Shown here: piece by piece, positions 26,160 to 35,783 of the stretch
Numbering within the stretch: position 1 is the stretch's first letter
How the letters are laid out: every line of letters begins with the position of its first letter
Source: Allobosea lathyri
Lineage (GTDB): Bacteria > Pseudomonadota > Alphaproteobacteria > Rhizobiales > Beijerinckiaceae
Direction of reading: 5' to 3'
Assembly: GCF_900108245.1 (NCBI RefSeq)
Contig: NZ_FNUY01000009.1
Coordinates: 178,203 to 242,202 of the forward strand
Length of the DNA stretch: 64,000 bases
The notes under the pieces: model-generated
What the model was told of the DNA's origin: nothing
The model's input: only the letters and a program-made list of their open reading frames with translations
The model's database searches: none
Made by a program: the position numbers and the translations under genes

Positions 26160-27368
26160 TCATGCCGCCACCTTGGCGTTGGTAGCCGATACTTCATCGG
26201 AGGACCGGCCGACGATCTTCTCATAGAGTACGGGGTCCGTAGCTCCTTCGGTGTTGATCAGGAAAACCCTCGACTGTTCGTTTAGTCCGATCTGCTTCCG
26301 AAGTTCCGGGAGACGAGCAACCTGGCTCAAGGCAGCCAAGCCAACGCCGCCGCTTTCGCCGGCGACTATCGCTGGGTCGCCGCTGAGCGGGTAAGCCAAC
26401 CGCTTCATGGCATCCACAGCTTCGCTGTCTTCGACCGTCATGAAGGCGTCAGCGATGCGCGAAAGGATACGCCACGCCACGAGCGATGGCTCATAGCATT
26501 CGAGCATCGCCATGATGGTCGGCTCGCCGTGGTCGACCTTGATCGGACGACCAACGCGGGCGCTCTCGAACAGACATGCGGCCTTAGACGGGTCGACGAC
26601 GACGAAGTAGGGGCGCTTGTCACCCAGTACCTCTGAGAAATAAGCGGCCGCAGCTGCCGCAATGCCCCCTACGCCTGCCTGAACGAAGACGTGCGTGGGC
26701 GCCTGAGGAATCTCCTTCAGAGTCTCACTCAGAAGCGCGGTGTAGCCCTGCATAACTAAACCTGGAATGCGTTCGTAACCGGGCCAGGAGGTGTCCGATA
26801 CAATGACCCACGCATTTTTCTCGGCGACTTGGGCAGCCTCTGCGACAGAGTCGTCGTAATTGCCGGCGACGTGGACGATTCGAGCGCCATAGCGAGCGAT
26901 AGCGGCGACGCGTTCATCGCTGACGCCGGAGTGGACGAAGATCACGCAGCGAGCACCTATCAACTGCGCGCCCTGAGCGACTGAGCGACCGTGGTTTCCG
27001 TCGGTCGCACAAGCCACGGTGAACTGAGAGGCCACATTGCGGACGTCCGGCGAATTGAAATCGGCAATGTCGATTTCGCGGCCCAGCTGTTTGGAGGCCT
27101 CCTCCACGATCAGTCGAATGACAGCGTAGGCGCCGCCTAAGGCCTTGAAGCTCCCGAGGCCAAGCCGGTGACCCTCGTCCTTCATGTGGATCGACGAGAC
27201 GCGAAGCGCACCGGCCAACTGCGGCAGGGAAACCAACGGCGTCGCCTTGTGCCCCTCACGCTTTTGAAGAAACCGCTCGACCTCTAATGCCGCCGACGGT
27301 CCCAGCATATTCGCATCAACTGGATCGAGAGGCTTGCCGTGATCGGGGTTTTGATTGGCGATCAGCAT
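26160..27368 (-). CDS. dpaL: diaminopropionate ammonia-lyase
   Basis: A 402-residue pyridoxal-phosphate enzyme that eliminates both amino groups of 2,3-diaminopropionate to give pyruvate and ammonia. The PLP lysine is in GLGSFKALGG (Lys75). The family features TDGNHGRSVAQGAQ, WPGYERIPGLVMQGY and AGVGGIAAAAAAYF are all present. The ATG at 27368 is chosen; the frame is open to 27587, but that part overlaps the regulatory DNA. Its upstream region contains one of the six copies of the shared element (27408-27463, reverse orientation), as does the divergent M20 gene. It may handle diamino acids released by the hydrolases of the island. Confidence 0.88.
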   Translation of the reverse strand: MLIANQNPDHGKPLDPVDANMLGPSAALEVERFLQKREGHKATPLVSLPQLAGALRVSSIHMKDEGHRLGLGSFKALGGAYAVIRLIVEEASKQLGREIDIADFNSPDVRNVASQFTVACATDGNHGRSVAQGAQLIGARCVIFVHSGVSDERVAAIARYGARIVHVAGNYDDSVAEAAQVAEKNAWVIVSDTSWPGYERIPGLVMQGYTALLSETLKEIPQAPTHVFVQAGVGGIAAAAAAYFSEVLGDKRPYFVVVDPSKAACLFESARVGRPIKVDHGEPTIMAMLECYEPSLVAWRILSRIADAFMTVEDSEAVDAMKRLAYPLSGDPAIVAGESGGVGLAALSQVARLPELRKQIGLNEQSRVFLINTEGATDPVLYEKIVGRSSDEVSATNAKVAA

Positions 27369-27407
27369 GTGTCTGGCCTTCAGCTGCAGCAGTCGGAACA
27401 AATACAA

Positions 27408-27463
27408 TATTGCGATTTTATCGAGTGTTGCGCTCCAATTGAGTAACTTCGATGCAATTTTGC
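27408..27463 (-). promoter_or_regulatory. shared three-part regulatory element, copy 1 (upstream of dpaL)
   Basis: On the reverse strand the DNA reads GCAAAATTGC (27463-27454), then 18 bases, then GAGCGC (27435-27430), then 13 bases, then ATCGCAATA (27416-27408). The block ends 39 bases before the dpaL start codon. Order and spacing match the copies at 36261 and 59961 exactly. It is a likely binding site of a common regulator. Confidence 0.7.
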
Positions 27464-27656
27464 TCCGGTTTGTCCTGCCGATTCGCGCGAAATCATCGAA
27501 CGGCTCGCGGTCTCGGCGGATGCCAACGCAGTGCACGTGGCCCGCGTTCTGGCTGACGCATTTGAGCCGAACACTCCCCCCTACCACGACATATGAGCGC
27601 TGGCGGTGAAGGGGATCGTCCGCTTACTAATTATGCGCAAGGCCAGCTGAAAATGA

Positions 27657-27713
27657 ACAAAATTTGCAATTTTGCAATGAAATAAAAGCGCGTTTCTCGC
27701 TACCGTTGCAATA
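27657..27713 (+). promoter_or_regulatory. shared three-part regulatory element, copy 2 (upstream of M20 gene at 27777)
   Basis: ACAAAATTTGC (27657-27667), AAGCGC (27686-27691, offset 29) and GTTGCAATA (27705-27713, 13 bases after). One extra T in the first box gives the one-base longer offset. The first box runs into TTGCAATTTTGCAA, two TTGCAA palindromes. The block ends 63 bases before the ATG at 27777. Confidence 0.65.
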
Positions 27714-27776
27714 TTAATTCATCTGGCCGGCGTCGGCTTATTTCTGCGTCTGCATATCGCTAGTCGAGGTCCGAAT

Positions 27777-29204
27777 ATGAACAGCCTTTCGCCCGAGACG
27801 GCCGATCGTGAAGACGTTATTGCCGCGGCCCTTCGCTACGTTCGCGATGGCAGCTTTTTTGCGGAGATGAGGCCGCGGATTGCCATTGCCAGTGAGAGCC
27901 CCCGTTTGGACTCCCGAGAAGACAATTTGCGCTACCTTAATGGCGAGATACGACCTCTATTGGAAGCCATGGGCTTCCGCTGCGAGCAACTGGCCAATCC
28001 GGCCGAGGCTCGGCTTCCTGCTCTGTTTGCCGAACGCATCGAAGATCCCGCACTACCTACCATCCTGATCTACGGCCATGGCGATGTGCTTTGGGGTATG
28101 TCCGGTGACTGGAAGGAGGGGCGCGACCCTTGGACGCTCGTCGAAGCTGAAGGCCGCCTCTATGGTCGGGGCATAGCCGACAACAAGGGGCAGCATTCGA
28201 TCAACCTGGCTGCTTTGAGACTGATCTTGGATAGGCGCGGCTACCTCGGCTTCAATGTCAAAGTCCTGATCGAAATGGCGGAGGAGACCGGCTCTCTGGG
28301 CTTGGCCGTTATCGCGCGGACTCACCGTGCGCGCTTGAAGGCCGATTGCTTGATCGCGTCCGACGGGCCGCGACTTGGACTGAACTCGCCGACTCTGTTC
28401 TTAGGGGCGCGTGGTACTGTCGGCTTCAATCTGCACTGCGAACTACGCGAAGGCGCCTATCATTCCGGCAACTGGGGCGGCCTGCTGGCCAATCCGGGTA
28501 TCCGGCTGACACATGCACTGGCTACGCTCACCGACGAGAAAGGCCGCATTGCGTTGCCAGAATGGCGTCCAGAGCGGATCCCCGACAACGTCCGCGCCGC
28601 GTTTAAGAAGCTGAAGTTTGAAAAGGGCGCCGACGATCCTGAGATCGACGACAATTGGGGTGAGCCTGGCCTGGTTGGGCCGGAGCAAGTCTATGGCTGG
28701 TGCAACTTTGAGATACTGGCGTTCACGTGCGGACGCCCTGAGGCCCCAATTGGGGCAGTTCCTCCCTCTGCCAGAGCAACATGCCAGTTGCGGTTCGTTG
28801 TCGGCGTCGATCCGCACAATGTCGTCCCCGCTTTGAGAGCTTATCTTGACGCGAGAGGCTTCACTGACATTCGTATCGAGGGACTTCCCGAGGACTTCTA
28901 CCTAGCGACGCGCACGGACCCCGACAATCCCTGGGCCAAGTTTGCCCTGGCGTCGATGGAGCAAACGATTGGCCGTGATGTAGCCCTTCAACCGAACTTC
29001 GGCGGATCACTCCCAAACGACGTTTTTGCTGAGATTATCGGCATGCCGACGCTCTGGATCCCGCATTCCTACCCTGCCTGCTCGCAACACGCGCCGGACG
29101 AGCACATGCCAGTCACGATCGCCGAAGAGGGCATGCAGATCATGGCCGGACTGTTCTGGGACCTCGGGTGCCCCGGGGCGCTCAAGGGCATCGCCAAGAA
29201 CTGA
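27777..29204 (+). CDS. M20 family metallopeptidase
   Basis: A 475-residue zinc-dependent hydrolase of the M20A type (ArgE/DapE/carboxypeptidase G2). Metal and catalytic residues are in ILIYGHGDV, GRGIADNKGQH, IEMAEETGS and IASDGPR, with a final histidine region near YPACSQHAPDEHM. It differs strongly from the two M20D-type genes at 36364 and 60072. It is preceded by copy 2 of the shared element and divergent from dpaL, which has copy 1. The enzyme probably removes an acyl group or splits a dipeptide-like amide bond. Confidence 0.88.
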   Translation: MNSLSPETADREDVIAAALRYVRDGSFFAEMRPRIAIASESPRLDSREDNLRYLNGEIRPLLEAMGFRCEQLANPAEARLPALFAERIEDPALPTILIYGHGDVLWGMSGDWKEGRDPWTLVEAEGRLYGRGIADNKGQHSINLAALRLILDRRGYLGFNVKVLIEMAEETGSLGLAVIARTHRARLKADCLIASDGPRLGLNSPTLFLGARGTVGFNLHCELREGAYHSGNWGGLLANPGIRLTHALATLTDEKGRIALPEWRPERIPDNVRAAFKKLKFEKGADDPEIDDNWGEPGLVGPEQVYGWCNFEILAFTCGRPEAPIGAVPPSARATCQLRFVVGVDPHNVVPALRAYLDARGFTDIRIEGLPEDFYLATRTDPDNPWAKFALASMEQTIGRDVALQPNFGGSLPNDVFAEIIGMPTLWIPHSYPACSQHAPDEHMPVTIAEEGMQIMAGLFWDLGCPGALKGIAKN

Positions 29205-29392
29205 CGATCCACCTTATCCAGCGCGCGAGGCGCCGCTGTTCTCCCCAAAGAACAGGCTTGAATCGCGCCTCAGCTAATTTGGAGGAGCCCCTTTGTCCGC
29301 GCGAGCTAGTGATACGAAAGTCTTAAGTCGATCGAAGCGGCCAGGCCGATTGGTCAATCGCCCGCCGTTCCCGAAGGGGGATGCCTGCGCTG
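29205..29392. other. intergenic region, nothing recognised
   Basis: About 190 bases between the convergent M20 and flavin-reductase genes. I see no gene and no clear terminator hairpin with a T tract. Confidence 0.35.
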
Positions 29393-30010
29393 TCAGGATG
29401 ACCTATCCCTCCAACCGGGCGGGAGAATGCAGAACATTTCGTTGACCTCGGCATAGTCTGAATATCCGCAGCGGGCTACCGGGTTGGCCGCAGCAGTATC
29501 GAACCGGCCATCCTTCAGGTAGGCGGCGTCTATATAGATGCCGACAACCTGGCCGATGACCATGAAAGTCGGGATGAGAGCGCCCTCAATGTCTCGCATT
29601 TGAAGTACCGAGATCAACTTGCACTCGAGAGCGGCGGGAGTGCCAGAAACTCGGGGAGGGCTCACATATCGGGACGCCTCCATGTCAAGTTTGGCATGCG
29701 TATACTCGCTCTGCCCGCGCGGGAGATTTGCCGACGTTTCATTCATCGCATCTGCGAGCTCCCTGGAAACGAAGGAGCAAGTGAATTCACGCGTTTCCTC
29801 AATAAACGTCACCGCGTCTTTCCGGTTTTCGGAGCAGAAGGAAACGATGTGTGGTCGAGTCGCGACAGCGTTGAAGAAGCTATAAGGTGACAGATTAATC
29901 GAACCACTCGCGCTTTGGGCCGTGATCCACCCAATCGGCCGGGGCGCCACAATGGCCTTCAGTGGGTCATGAGCCAGCGAGATGTTGGCGCTTCCATCAG
30001 TATAGATCAT
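29393..30010 (-). CDS. flavin reductase family protein
   Basis: A 205-residue FMN-binding split-barrel protein of the flavin reductase (DIM6/NTAB) family. The family pattern is clear: IVAPRPIGWITAQSASG near the start, then INLSPYSFFNAVATRPHIV and the DAVTFIEETREFTCSFVS segment. Such proteins reduce flavin with NAD(P)H for a monooxygenase, or bind FMN as an oxidoreductase. The ATG at 30010 has AGGAAG upstream; an in-frame GTG lies two codons before. It stands alone, convergent with the M20 gene. No partner monooxygenase is in the window. Confidence 0.85.
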   Translation of the reverse strand: MIYTDGSANISLAHDPLKAIVAPRPIGWITAQSASGSINLSPYSFFNAVATRPHIVSFCSENRKDAVTFIEETREFTCSFVSRELADAMNETSANLPRGQSEYTHAKLDMEASRYVSPPRVSGTPAALECKLISVLQMRDIEGALIPTFMVIGQVVGIYIDAAYLKDGRFDTAAANPVARCGYSDYAEVNEMFCILPPGWRDRSS

Positions 30011-30309
30011 TGGCACTTCCTGTGAGTTGAAGACCGGGCAGGCGCCGCTTCAGGCCCACCGCTATGCGATAGAGGGTATCAAGTCCTCGAGATGCATGCG
30101 CTTCAATTTCGCTAGGATAATGCAGCATTTTCTCATTCCGTCGCGTGTGGCTTTGATTCCAATGGCAAGCGCTTAAGCGTACGTTTGACCGATAAATGCC
30201 CCAATAATGACGATAAATTGTGCAGATAGCGAAAAAACGACGCTGATAGGTCGTACGTACTTAATCAACGTGTTTGAGGCATCGCCTCCAATTTCACCGC
30301 TTTCGCGAG
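30011..30309. other. intergenic region between divergent genes
   Basis: The region separating the flavin-reductase gene and the solute-binding-protein operon is AT-richer than the coding DNA around it. No protein family is recognised. The shared regulatory element (copy 3) follows at 30310. Confidence 0.4.
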
Positions 30310-30343
30310 ACAAACTTGCAGAAGTGGCCTGCAATTCGAGCGC
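30310..30343 (+). promoter_or_regulatory. shared regulatory element, copy 3 (upstream of binding-protein operon)
   Basis: ACAAACTTGC at 30310-30319 and GAGCGC at 30338-30343, an offset of 28 bases as in copies 1, 4, 5 and 6. The third box (ATTGCAATA) is not found at the expected place. It lies about 100 bases before the ATG at 30440. Confidence 0.6.
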
Positions 30344-30439
30344 AAGGATCGCGGAAGGCGGTCTATGCTTCTTGGCAATCTGGACGGATCGGGATCAACC
30401 AATCTGCCAACGGGGAATTTGAAAAGGTGGAGGTTAGAC

Positions 30440-31546
30440 ATGTCTCGACAAATCAATAGGCGTAATATTCTTCAAGGTGCCGGTGCAACCGCCCTTGCAA
30501 TTACTGGAATCTGTAAGCCGGCGATTGCTAAGACCATTCGCGGAACCGGCGAGCTCGTCGTATTCGATGGGGGCGGTGTCTGGGGCGAGGCTCAGCGCAA
30601 AGCTTATTTCGAGCCGTTTGAGCGGGAGACCGGCGTCAAGGTCATCCGGAACCCTCGTGTGGAGACTGGCGCTGTTCGGGCCAGCATCTTGGCCGGCGCG
30701 CCGCGCTACGATGTCGCCGTTGCGGCGGGTGGCGTCACGCCGGGCTTCGAGCGCGACGGACTCCTCATGCCCATCGACTACCAGTATTTCGAGAAGGAGG
30801 ACCTTGAGGCGTTCACGCCCATCGCGACATCGAAATACACGTGCCCCCACATCGTCTACTCCCTTATTAGCGTGTACAGTAAAGCGGCGTTCCCGAACGA
30901 GGCCCCCAAGACTTGGGCTGATGTCTGGGATGTGAAGCGCTTTCCAGGCAAGCGCACGCTCGCTGGTGGCACTTGGGGTCCCACCGCTGCGGCGTTTGAG
31001 ATCGCGTTGCTGGCGGATGGCGTGGATCCGGCAAAGCTCTACCCGATCGATTGGGATAGGGCCTTCAAAAGCCTTGAGCGGATCAAGCCAAGCATCCTGA
31101 AGTGGTGGACCAGCGGGGCTGAGACCTCCCAGCTGCTTATCGATAAGCAGGCCGTGATAGGCAGCGCCTGGAATGGACGTGTTTTCGGCGCGATTGAGGA
31201 AGGCGCGAACCTCGGCGTCAGCTGGGATCAGGGCATTATCCAGTACGACAACTGGTACGTGCTCAAGGGCGCCAAGAATGCTGAGAACGCGATGAAGTTT
31301 CTCGGATTTAGCGCTCGGGCCGATCGCCAAGCGGAATTCGCCAAGCACATTCTGTACTCCCCGCCGAACGCAAACGCGTTCAAGCTGATTGATCCAGCTC
31401 GCGCGTCCCTGCTCCCGACCAACGAGAAAGTGCGTGGCCTTCAGATCGTGCAAAACTACGACTTCTGGTCTCAGCAGACTAAGGGCCAGGACAACGAGCG
31501 GTACGCTGTCTCCCAGTGGGAAGCCTGGATCTCAGGCGTTCGCTGA
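30440..31546 (+). CDS. ABC transporter substrate-binding protein (PotD/spermidine-putrescine type)
   Basis: A 368-residue periplasmic binding protein. Its leader, MSRQINRRNILQGAG, looks like a twin-arginine signal with a following hydrophobic core and a cleavage region near PAIAK. The mature chain matches the polyamine/iron family (ELVVFDGGGVWGEAQ, PKTWADVWDVKRFPGKR, and TSGAETSQLLIDKQAVIG). The ATG at 30440 has GGAGG six bases upstream. It is the first gene of an operon: binding protein, fused permease, EutD-like M24 protein, ATPase. The ligand is unknown; the operon suggests an ectoine-like or amide-containing small molecule. Confidence 0.88.
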   Translation: MSRQINRRNILQGAGATALAITGICKPAIAKTIRGTGELVVFDGGGVWGEAQRKAYFEPFERETGVKVIRNPRVETGAVRASILAGAPRYDVAVAAGGVTPGFERDGLLMPIDYQYFEKEDLEAFTPIATSKYTCPHIVYSLISVYSKAAFPNEAPKTWADVWDVKRFPGKRTLAGGTWGPTAAAFEIALLADGVDPAKLYPIDWDRAFKSLERIKPSILKWWTSGAETSQLLIDKQAVIGSAWNGRVFGAIEEGANLGVSWDQGIIQYDNWYVLKGAKNAENAMKFLGFSARADRQAEFAKHILYSPPNANAFKLIDPARASLLPTNEKVRGLQIVQNYDFWSQQTKGQDNERYAVSQWEAWISGVR

Positions 31547-31626
31547 TCTTAGGATCTATCGAGCCGCTTGCACCAAGTGCTGCAGGCGGCTCGTAAGTCC
31601 GGCCTGGCCTTCAGCATGACTACGGG

Positions 31627-33444
31627 ATGACGCAACATGTGCGCCGTAGTCTTTCTTCAAAGCAACATTGGCGGGTTGTACTGGTGACAAAATCGAACAA
31701 AGCGGCATACTTGGCTCCATTTATTTTGTTGGGGCCAGTATTGATATTTGTTGCTGCGTTCTATCTCGTTCCCCTCGTCCAACTTTTGGGTGGAAGCTTT
31801 AGCATCGGGGGCGAGTGGACCCTGGACGGCTACCGGCAAACTCTATCGCAGGCGGCGTTTGTACGCATCTTCTTCAGGACACTGACTCTTTCGATCATCG
31901 TCACGATCATCTGCTTGTTGATCGGGTACCCGCTTGCATACCAACTTTCGAAAGTGAAAGGCAGGGCGGCGGCCTTTTTACTTCTGCTTGTTTCGTTGCC
32001 GTACATGACAAGCGTCCTGATCAGGACCTATGCATGGGTCATCATTTTGGCGCCCAATGGCGTGGTGAACAAGACTCTTCTGGGTGCGGGTCTGATCCAG
32101 GATCCGCTTGATCTGGTCTTCAATACGTTCGGCGTTTATGTCGGCATGGTTCAGATCCAGTTGCCGCTCATGGTCTTTCCGCTTTATGCCGCGATGATGC
32201 GTGTCGATCGGTCTTTGACCGACGCGGCCGCCAATCTCGGCAGCAATCCCGTCAGCGCATTCCTTCACGCATTCGCGCCTCTGACCGCACCTGGCATTGT
32301 TGGCGGCTGCACACTCGTCTTTCTGTCTTGCCTTGGCTTCTACGTCACGCCGGCTCTGCTCGGCGGGGCAGGGGACTACATGCTTGCGCAAGGTATTACC
32401 GTCCGTGTGACGGCGCTCGCTGACTTTGTTGGTGCGACCACGCAATCGGTGATCCTGCTGAGCATCGTGATTGCGATGCTGATTATCTTCCGCTCGACGC
32501 TGGCCCCAGACACGGGAGAGGACAGGAGTACGAAAAAGCTGACCGCTAAGAACGGGACGGGCCTCACCCGCTATCCGGATGTGGTTGAAAGCCTACGGTG
32601 CCGGATTCACCCGTTCGCCCGATCCCTGTCGGAGGCGCTTGCCGTCATTCGGACCCCCCTGTTGTGGGCTACGACGGTCCTGGCGTTCATCTTTCTGCTT
32701 GTGCCGCTGCTGGTCATCTTCCCGCTCGCCTTCAGCTCGGCGTCCTACCTGACGTTCCCGCCTCCCGGCTATTCCCTGCGTTGGTTCAACACCTTCATTT
32801 CCAACGACATATGGCTGCGGGCCGCCTGGTTCAGTATTCAAACGTGCCTGCTTGCCTCCTTCTTTGCGGTGGCTTTGAGCGTTCCGGCAGCGTACGCGAT
32901 CGTTCGCCAGCGGGCGCCGGCCCGTATCGCGATTTACATATTGCTGATCTCGCCGATCGTTCTGCCACACGTCGTGCTTGCGTTGGGTCTGTATTTCTTC
33001 CTCGGAAAGATCGGGCTTCTCGGGACCAAAACGGGTTTCGTGATAGCGTACACCATCGTCGGGATCCCCTATGCGCTGATCGCGGTCGTCGGTGGCTTGC
33101 GCCAGCTCGACGCCTCGCTTGAGCGTGCGGCCCAAAGCCTCGGTGCGACTCCGATAACGGCCTTCAGGACGGTCACGCTTCCATTGCTCCTCCCGTCGTT
33201 GCTGAGTGCGATCTTCTTCTCATTCATCATGGCATTCGACGATGTCATCTTGGGCTTGTTTCTAGGCGGTCCGAGCAGCGTGCCGTTGTCTGTCCGGATG
33301 TGGGAAGACATCAAGCAAGAAATCAGCCCCCAAGTTTCTGTTGTCGCAGTGATTTTCTTTGCTGCACTGGCAGCCGCCTATCTGGTCCATCAACTCCTGT
33401 CACTGCGAACGCCAGCCGTTGGCCATTCTTCGAAGGACGACTGA
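31627..33444 (+). CDS. fused two-domain ABC transporter permease (PotB-PotC type)
   Basis: A 605-residue protein with two permease units in one chain. The first unit, about 28-300, is PotB-like (from YLAPFILLGPVLIFVAAFYL to its EAA loop AAANLGSNPVSAFLHAF). The second, about 345-595, is PotC-like (VLAFIFLLVPLLVIFPLAF, with EAA loop RAAQSLGATPITAFRTVTLP). A hydrophilic linker of about 45 residues joins them. In most polyamine-type systems these are two genes. The ATG at 31627 has a weak ribosome-binding site, so a GTG at 31684 is possible. It ends two bases before the M24 gene start. Confidence 0.87.
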   Translation: MTQHVRRSLSSKQHWRVVLVTKSNKAAYLAPFILLGPVLIFVAAFYLVPLVQLLGGSFSIGGEWTLDGYRQTLSQAAFVRIFFRTLTLSIIVTIICLLIGYPLAYQLSKVKGRAAAFLLLLVSLPYMTSVLIRTYAWVIILAPNGVVNKTLLGAGLIQDPLDLVFNTFGVYVGMVQIQLPLMVFPLYAAMMRVDRSLTDAAANLGSNPVSAFLHAFAPLTAPGIVGGCTLVFLSCLGFYVTPALLGGAGDYMLAQGITVRVTALADFVGATTQSVILLSIVIAMLIIFRSTLAPDTGEDRSTKKLTAKNGTGLTRYPDVVESLRCRIHPFARSLSEALAVIRTPLLWATTVLAFIFLLVPLLVIFPLAFSSASYLTFPPPGYSLRWFNTFISNDIWLRAAWFSIQTCLLASFFAVALSVPAAYAIVRQRAPARIAIYILLISPIVLPHVVLALGLYFFLGKIGLLGTKTGFVIAYTIVGIPYALIAVVGGLRQLDASLERAAQSLGATPITAFRTVTLPLLLPSLLSAIFFSFIMAFDDVILGLFLGGPSSVPLSVRMWEDIKQEISPQVSVVAVIFFAALAAAYLVHQLLSLRTPAVGHSSKDD

Positions 33445-33446
33445 TC

Positions 33447-34589
33447 ATGCAACATATCGATCTTGAATTTTCCAAGGAAGAGTTCGCGCAGCGCTTGTCC
33501 GCAGTGCGCGGGATTATGGCCGACTTGAATCTGCAGGTTCTCGTCTTGGACGAATTGGAATCTATGCAATGGGTGTCCGGTTTCGGCATTTCACAGACGA
33601 TGTGGCGGTGCGCGGTCGTCCCGCTTGAGGGTGAGCCATTCCTTATCGTTCGGAGTCTCGACCTCGTGCCGGCGATCGAACGGTCGCCGTTCTCCGAGAT
33701 TGTCGGCTTCAAGGATTGGGATGATCCGGTCTCGGTACTTGCTGAGGAACTCCGCAAGCGGGGGCTCGACAAGGTGGATATCGGCGTCGAATTCGACTCG
33801 TCGTCGATGTCTGTTCGGCGGCTCGCGGATCTGAAGCGCGAGCTCCCTGGCGCTCAATTCAAGGACATCGGCATTCGCATCTGGGAGCTGAGGGCCGTTA
33901 AGTCGCCGGCGGAGATCGAGTATCTTCGTCGCGCAGCGCAGATCTGCGATGAGGCGGTGCTAAGAGGCGTTGCAGCCATCAAGGTTGGAGGCCGACAGCG
34001 CGACGTCGTGAAGGCTGCCGCGAACACGTATCTCGAGATGGGCGCGGATCCGGGCCGCGTTGGACCGATCACGACAGGGATTGGTTGGGGCGCGCTCCAC
34101 GGGAATGAGCATACTCATCCCATTGAGAAAGGAAGCATCGTCCACATCGAACTTACCCCCAGGGTTTGCTGTTATAGCTCGCGGATCATGCGATCGGTTG
34201 TCGTTGGCGAACCGACCAAGGAGCAGCTCGATGTCATGGATCAGTTAATCAAAATTCAGGATGGCCAGTTCGCGGCAATGATCCCGGGAGCTACAGCCGG
34301 GGATATCGACGCCCTGGCTCGCGAGCCGATCCTCTCCGCCGGTCTTCGTCCGAGTTACGACAACATCACCGGCTACACACTGGGTTGCTATCCGTCGTCC
34401 ACTCAGAAGGGCAGCGAGTTCGTTCATAAGTTCACGCCGGCTGAGACGTGGAAGCTCAAGGAGGGGATGGTCCTTCACATGTACCTATCTGCCGAAGGCT
34501 TGGCCATTAGTGAGGCTGTAGTGGTTCGAGCGAACGGGATCGAACGCCTGACCCAATGTGAACGAAAGCTCTTCAGCGTCGCCGCGTAA
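33447..34589 (+). CDS. M24 (creatinase/EutD-like) family hydrolase, metal ligands lost
   Basis: A 380-residue pita-bread-fold protein with the creatinase amino-terminal domain (about 8-145) and the M24 catalytic domain after it. The usual five metal ligands are changed. The first Asp is Glu235 in VHIEL, the second is replaced by Arg246 in YSSRIMRS, GHG is replaced by ITGYTLG, and the late EP pair by MYLS. This pattern resembles ectoine hydrolase (EutD/DoeA), which uses a glutamate as nucleophile without metal, more than Xaa-Pro peptidase. It sits between the permease and ATPase genes of the transporter, pointing to direct use of the imported solute. Two paralogues lie at 39370 and 43621. Confidence 0.82.
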   Translation: MQHIDLEFSKEEFAQRLSAVRGIMADLNLQVLVLDELESMQWVSGFGISQTMWRCAVVPLEGEPFLIVRSLDLVPAIERSPFSEIVGFKDWDDPVSVLAEELRKRGLDKVDIGVEFDSSSMSVRRLADLKRELPGAQFKDIGIRIWELRAVKSPAEIEYLRRAAQICDEAVLRGVAAIKVGGRQRDVVKAAANTYLEMGADPGRVGPITTGIGWGALHGNEHTHPIEKGSIVHIELTPRVCCYSSRIMRSVVVGEPTKEQLDVMDQLIKIQDGQFAAMIPGATAGDIDALAREPILSAGLRPSYDNITGYTLGCYPSSTQKGSEFVHKFTPAETWKLKEGMVLHMYLSAEGLAISEAVVVRANGIERLTQCERKLFSVAA

Positions 34590-34624
34590 GTAAATAAACA
34601 ATAAGCTCGCAAAGGGTTGTGCTC

Positions 34625-35719
34625 GTGAACTCTCCATCGGCGGATATGACCATTCAAGGCGCTTCGGTGTCTGTATCGAACCTCACCATGCGCTATGGCT
34701 CCATGGTGGCACTCGACAACGTGACGCTCGATGTCGCCGAAGGCGAGTTCCTTGCGCTGTTGGGGCCGAGTGGATCGGGAAAGTCTACGATCCTCATGAA
34801 CATCGCTGGCTTCAATATTCCTTCCGCCGGTGAGATTCGCATCGGTTCGGAGGTGGTGACCGACAAGCCGCCGCATAAGCGCGGAATTGGAATGGTTTTT
34901 CAGCGCTATGCGCTCTTCCCACACCTCACCGTGGCGGAGAACATTGCCTATCCGCTGCGGCGTCGTGGGTGGAAGCAGAAAGTCATTGCCGATGAGGTTG
35001 AGAGGGTTCTGGAACTCGTAGACCTCGGCGCTTATGGAGCACGGTACCCCGCGCAACTTTCCGGCGGCCAGCAGCAGCGCATTGCGGTGGCACGCGCGAT
35101 CGTATTCAAGCCATCGGTTTTGCTAATGGATGAACCGCTCGGCGCGCTGGACAGAAAGCTCAGACAGCAACTTCAGCTCGAAATTAAGCGACTTCACCGA
35201 ACCATCGGCTGCACAATCATCTTTGTCACTCATGATCAAGAAGAAGCGCTCTCGATGGCCGACCGCGTCGCGGTAATGCGGGGAGGTAGGATAGAGCAGA
35301 TCGGTGACCCAACATGTCTGTACGAGCGGCCGGCCACTGATTTTGTGGCCGACTTCATCGGAGAGACGAACTTCATCGAAGTCGCTGCCAAAGAGATTAC
35401 CAATGGAAGCGCGGTGGTGACATTTCCCGGCTTTGAGCAAGGTCAGTCCGTTCCCACTGCGAAATCAACAATCGCTGGCGGCAAAAACAGACTGGGCGTG
35501 CGCCCGGAGCACTTTGCAGTTTCGACCGAGCGGCAGGGGCTGAAGGCTGTTTTGCTGGAAAAAGCATATGCAGGTGAGACAACGACTTTGCTTGTTGAGA
35601 CCGAATTCGGAGAGCTGAAAGTTCGTTTGCCCAGTAACGAGTTGTGTTCTGGGATAGAACATGGATCGGAGATACATTTGGTGCCAGACATGAAGAAGTC
35701 GCGCTATTTCGTTGCCTAA
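34625..35719 (+). CDS. ABC transporter ATP-binding protein (PotA type)
   Basis: A 364-residue ATPase that would power the fused permease encoded upstream. Walker A is GPSGSGKS at 47-54, the signature LSGGQQQR follows at about 145-152, and Walker B is VLLMDEP at 165-171, with a TOBE-type carboxyl domain (LGVRPEHFAV). GTG codons at 34619 and 34625 and an ATG at 34646 are candidate starts; AAAGGG at 34611-34616 favours 34625. It is separated from the other transporter genes by the M24 gene. Confidence 0.88.
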   Translation: MNSPSADMTIQGASVSVSNLTMRYGSMVALDNVTLDVAEGEFLALLGPSGSGKSTILMNIAGFNIPSAGEIRIGSEVVTDKPPHKRGIGMVFQRYALFPHLTVAENIAYPLRRRGWKQKVIADEVERVLELVDLGAYGARYPAQLSGGQQQRIAVARAIVFKPSVLLMDEPLGALDRKLRQQLQLEIKRLHRTIGCTIIFVTHDQEEALSMADRVAVMRGGRIEQIGDPTCLYERPATDFVADFIGETNFIEVAAKEITNGSAVVTFPGFEQGQSVPTAKSTIAGGKNRLGVRPEHFAVSTERQGLKAVLLEKAYAGETTTLLVETEFGELKVRLPSNELCSGIEHGSEIHLVPDMKKSRYFVA

Positions 35720-35783
35720 AATCGGCGAAAAAATTATTCCCGAAGCATCAACGTCATGGCTTCTTCAAAATATACGCTTTAAT

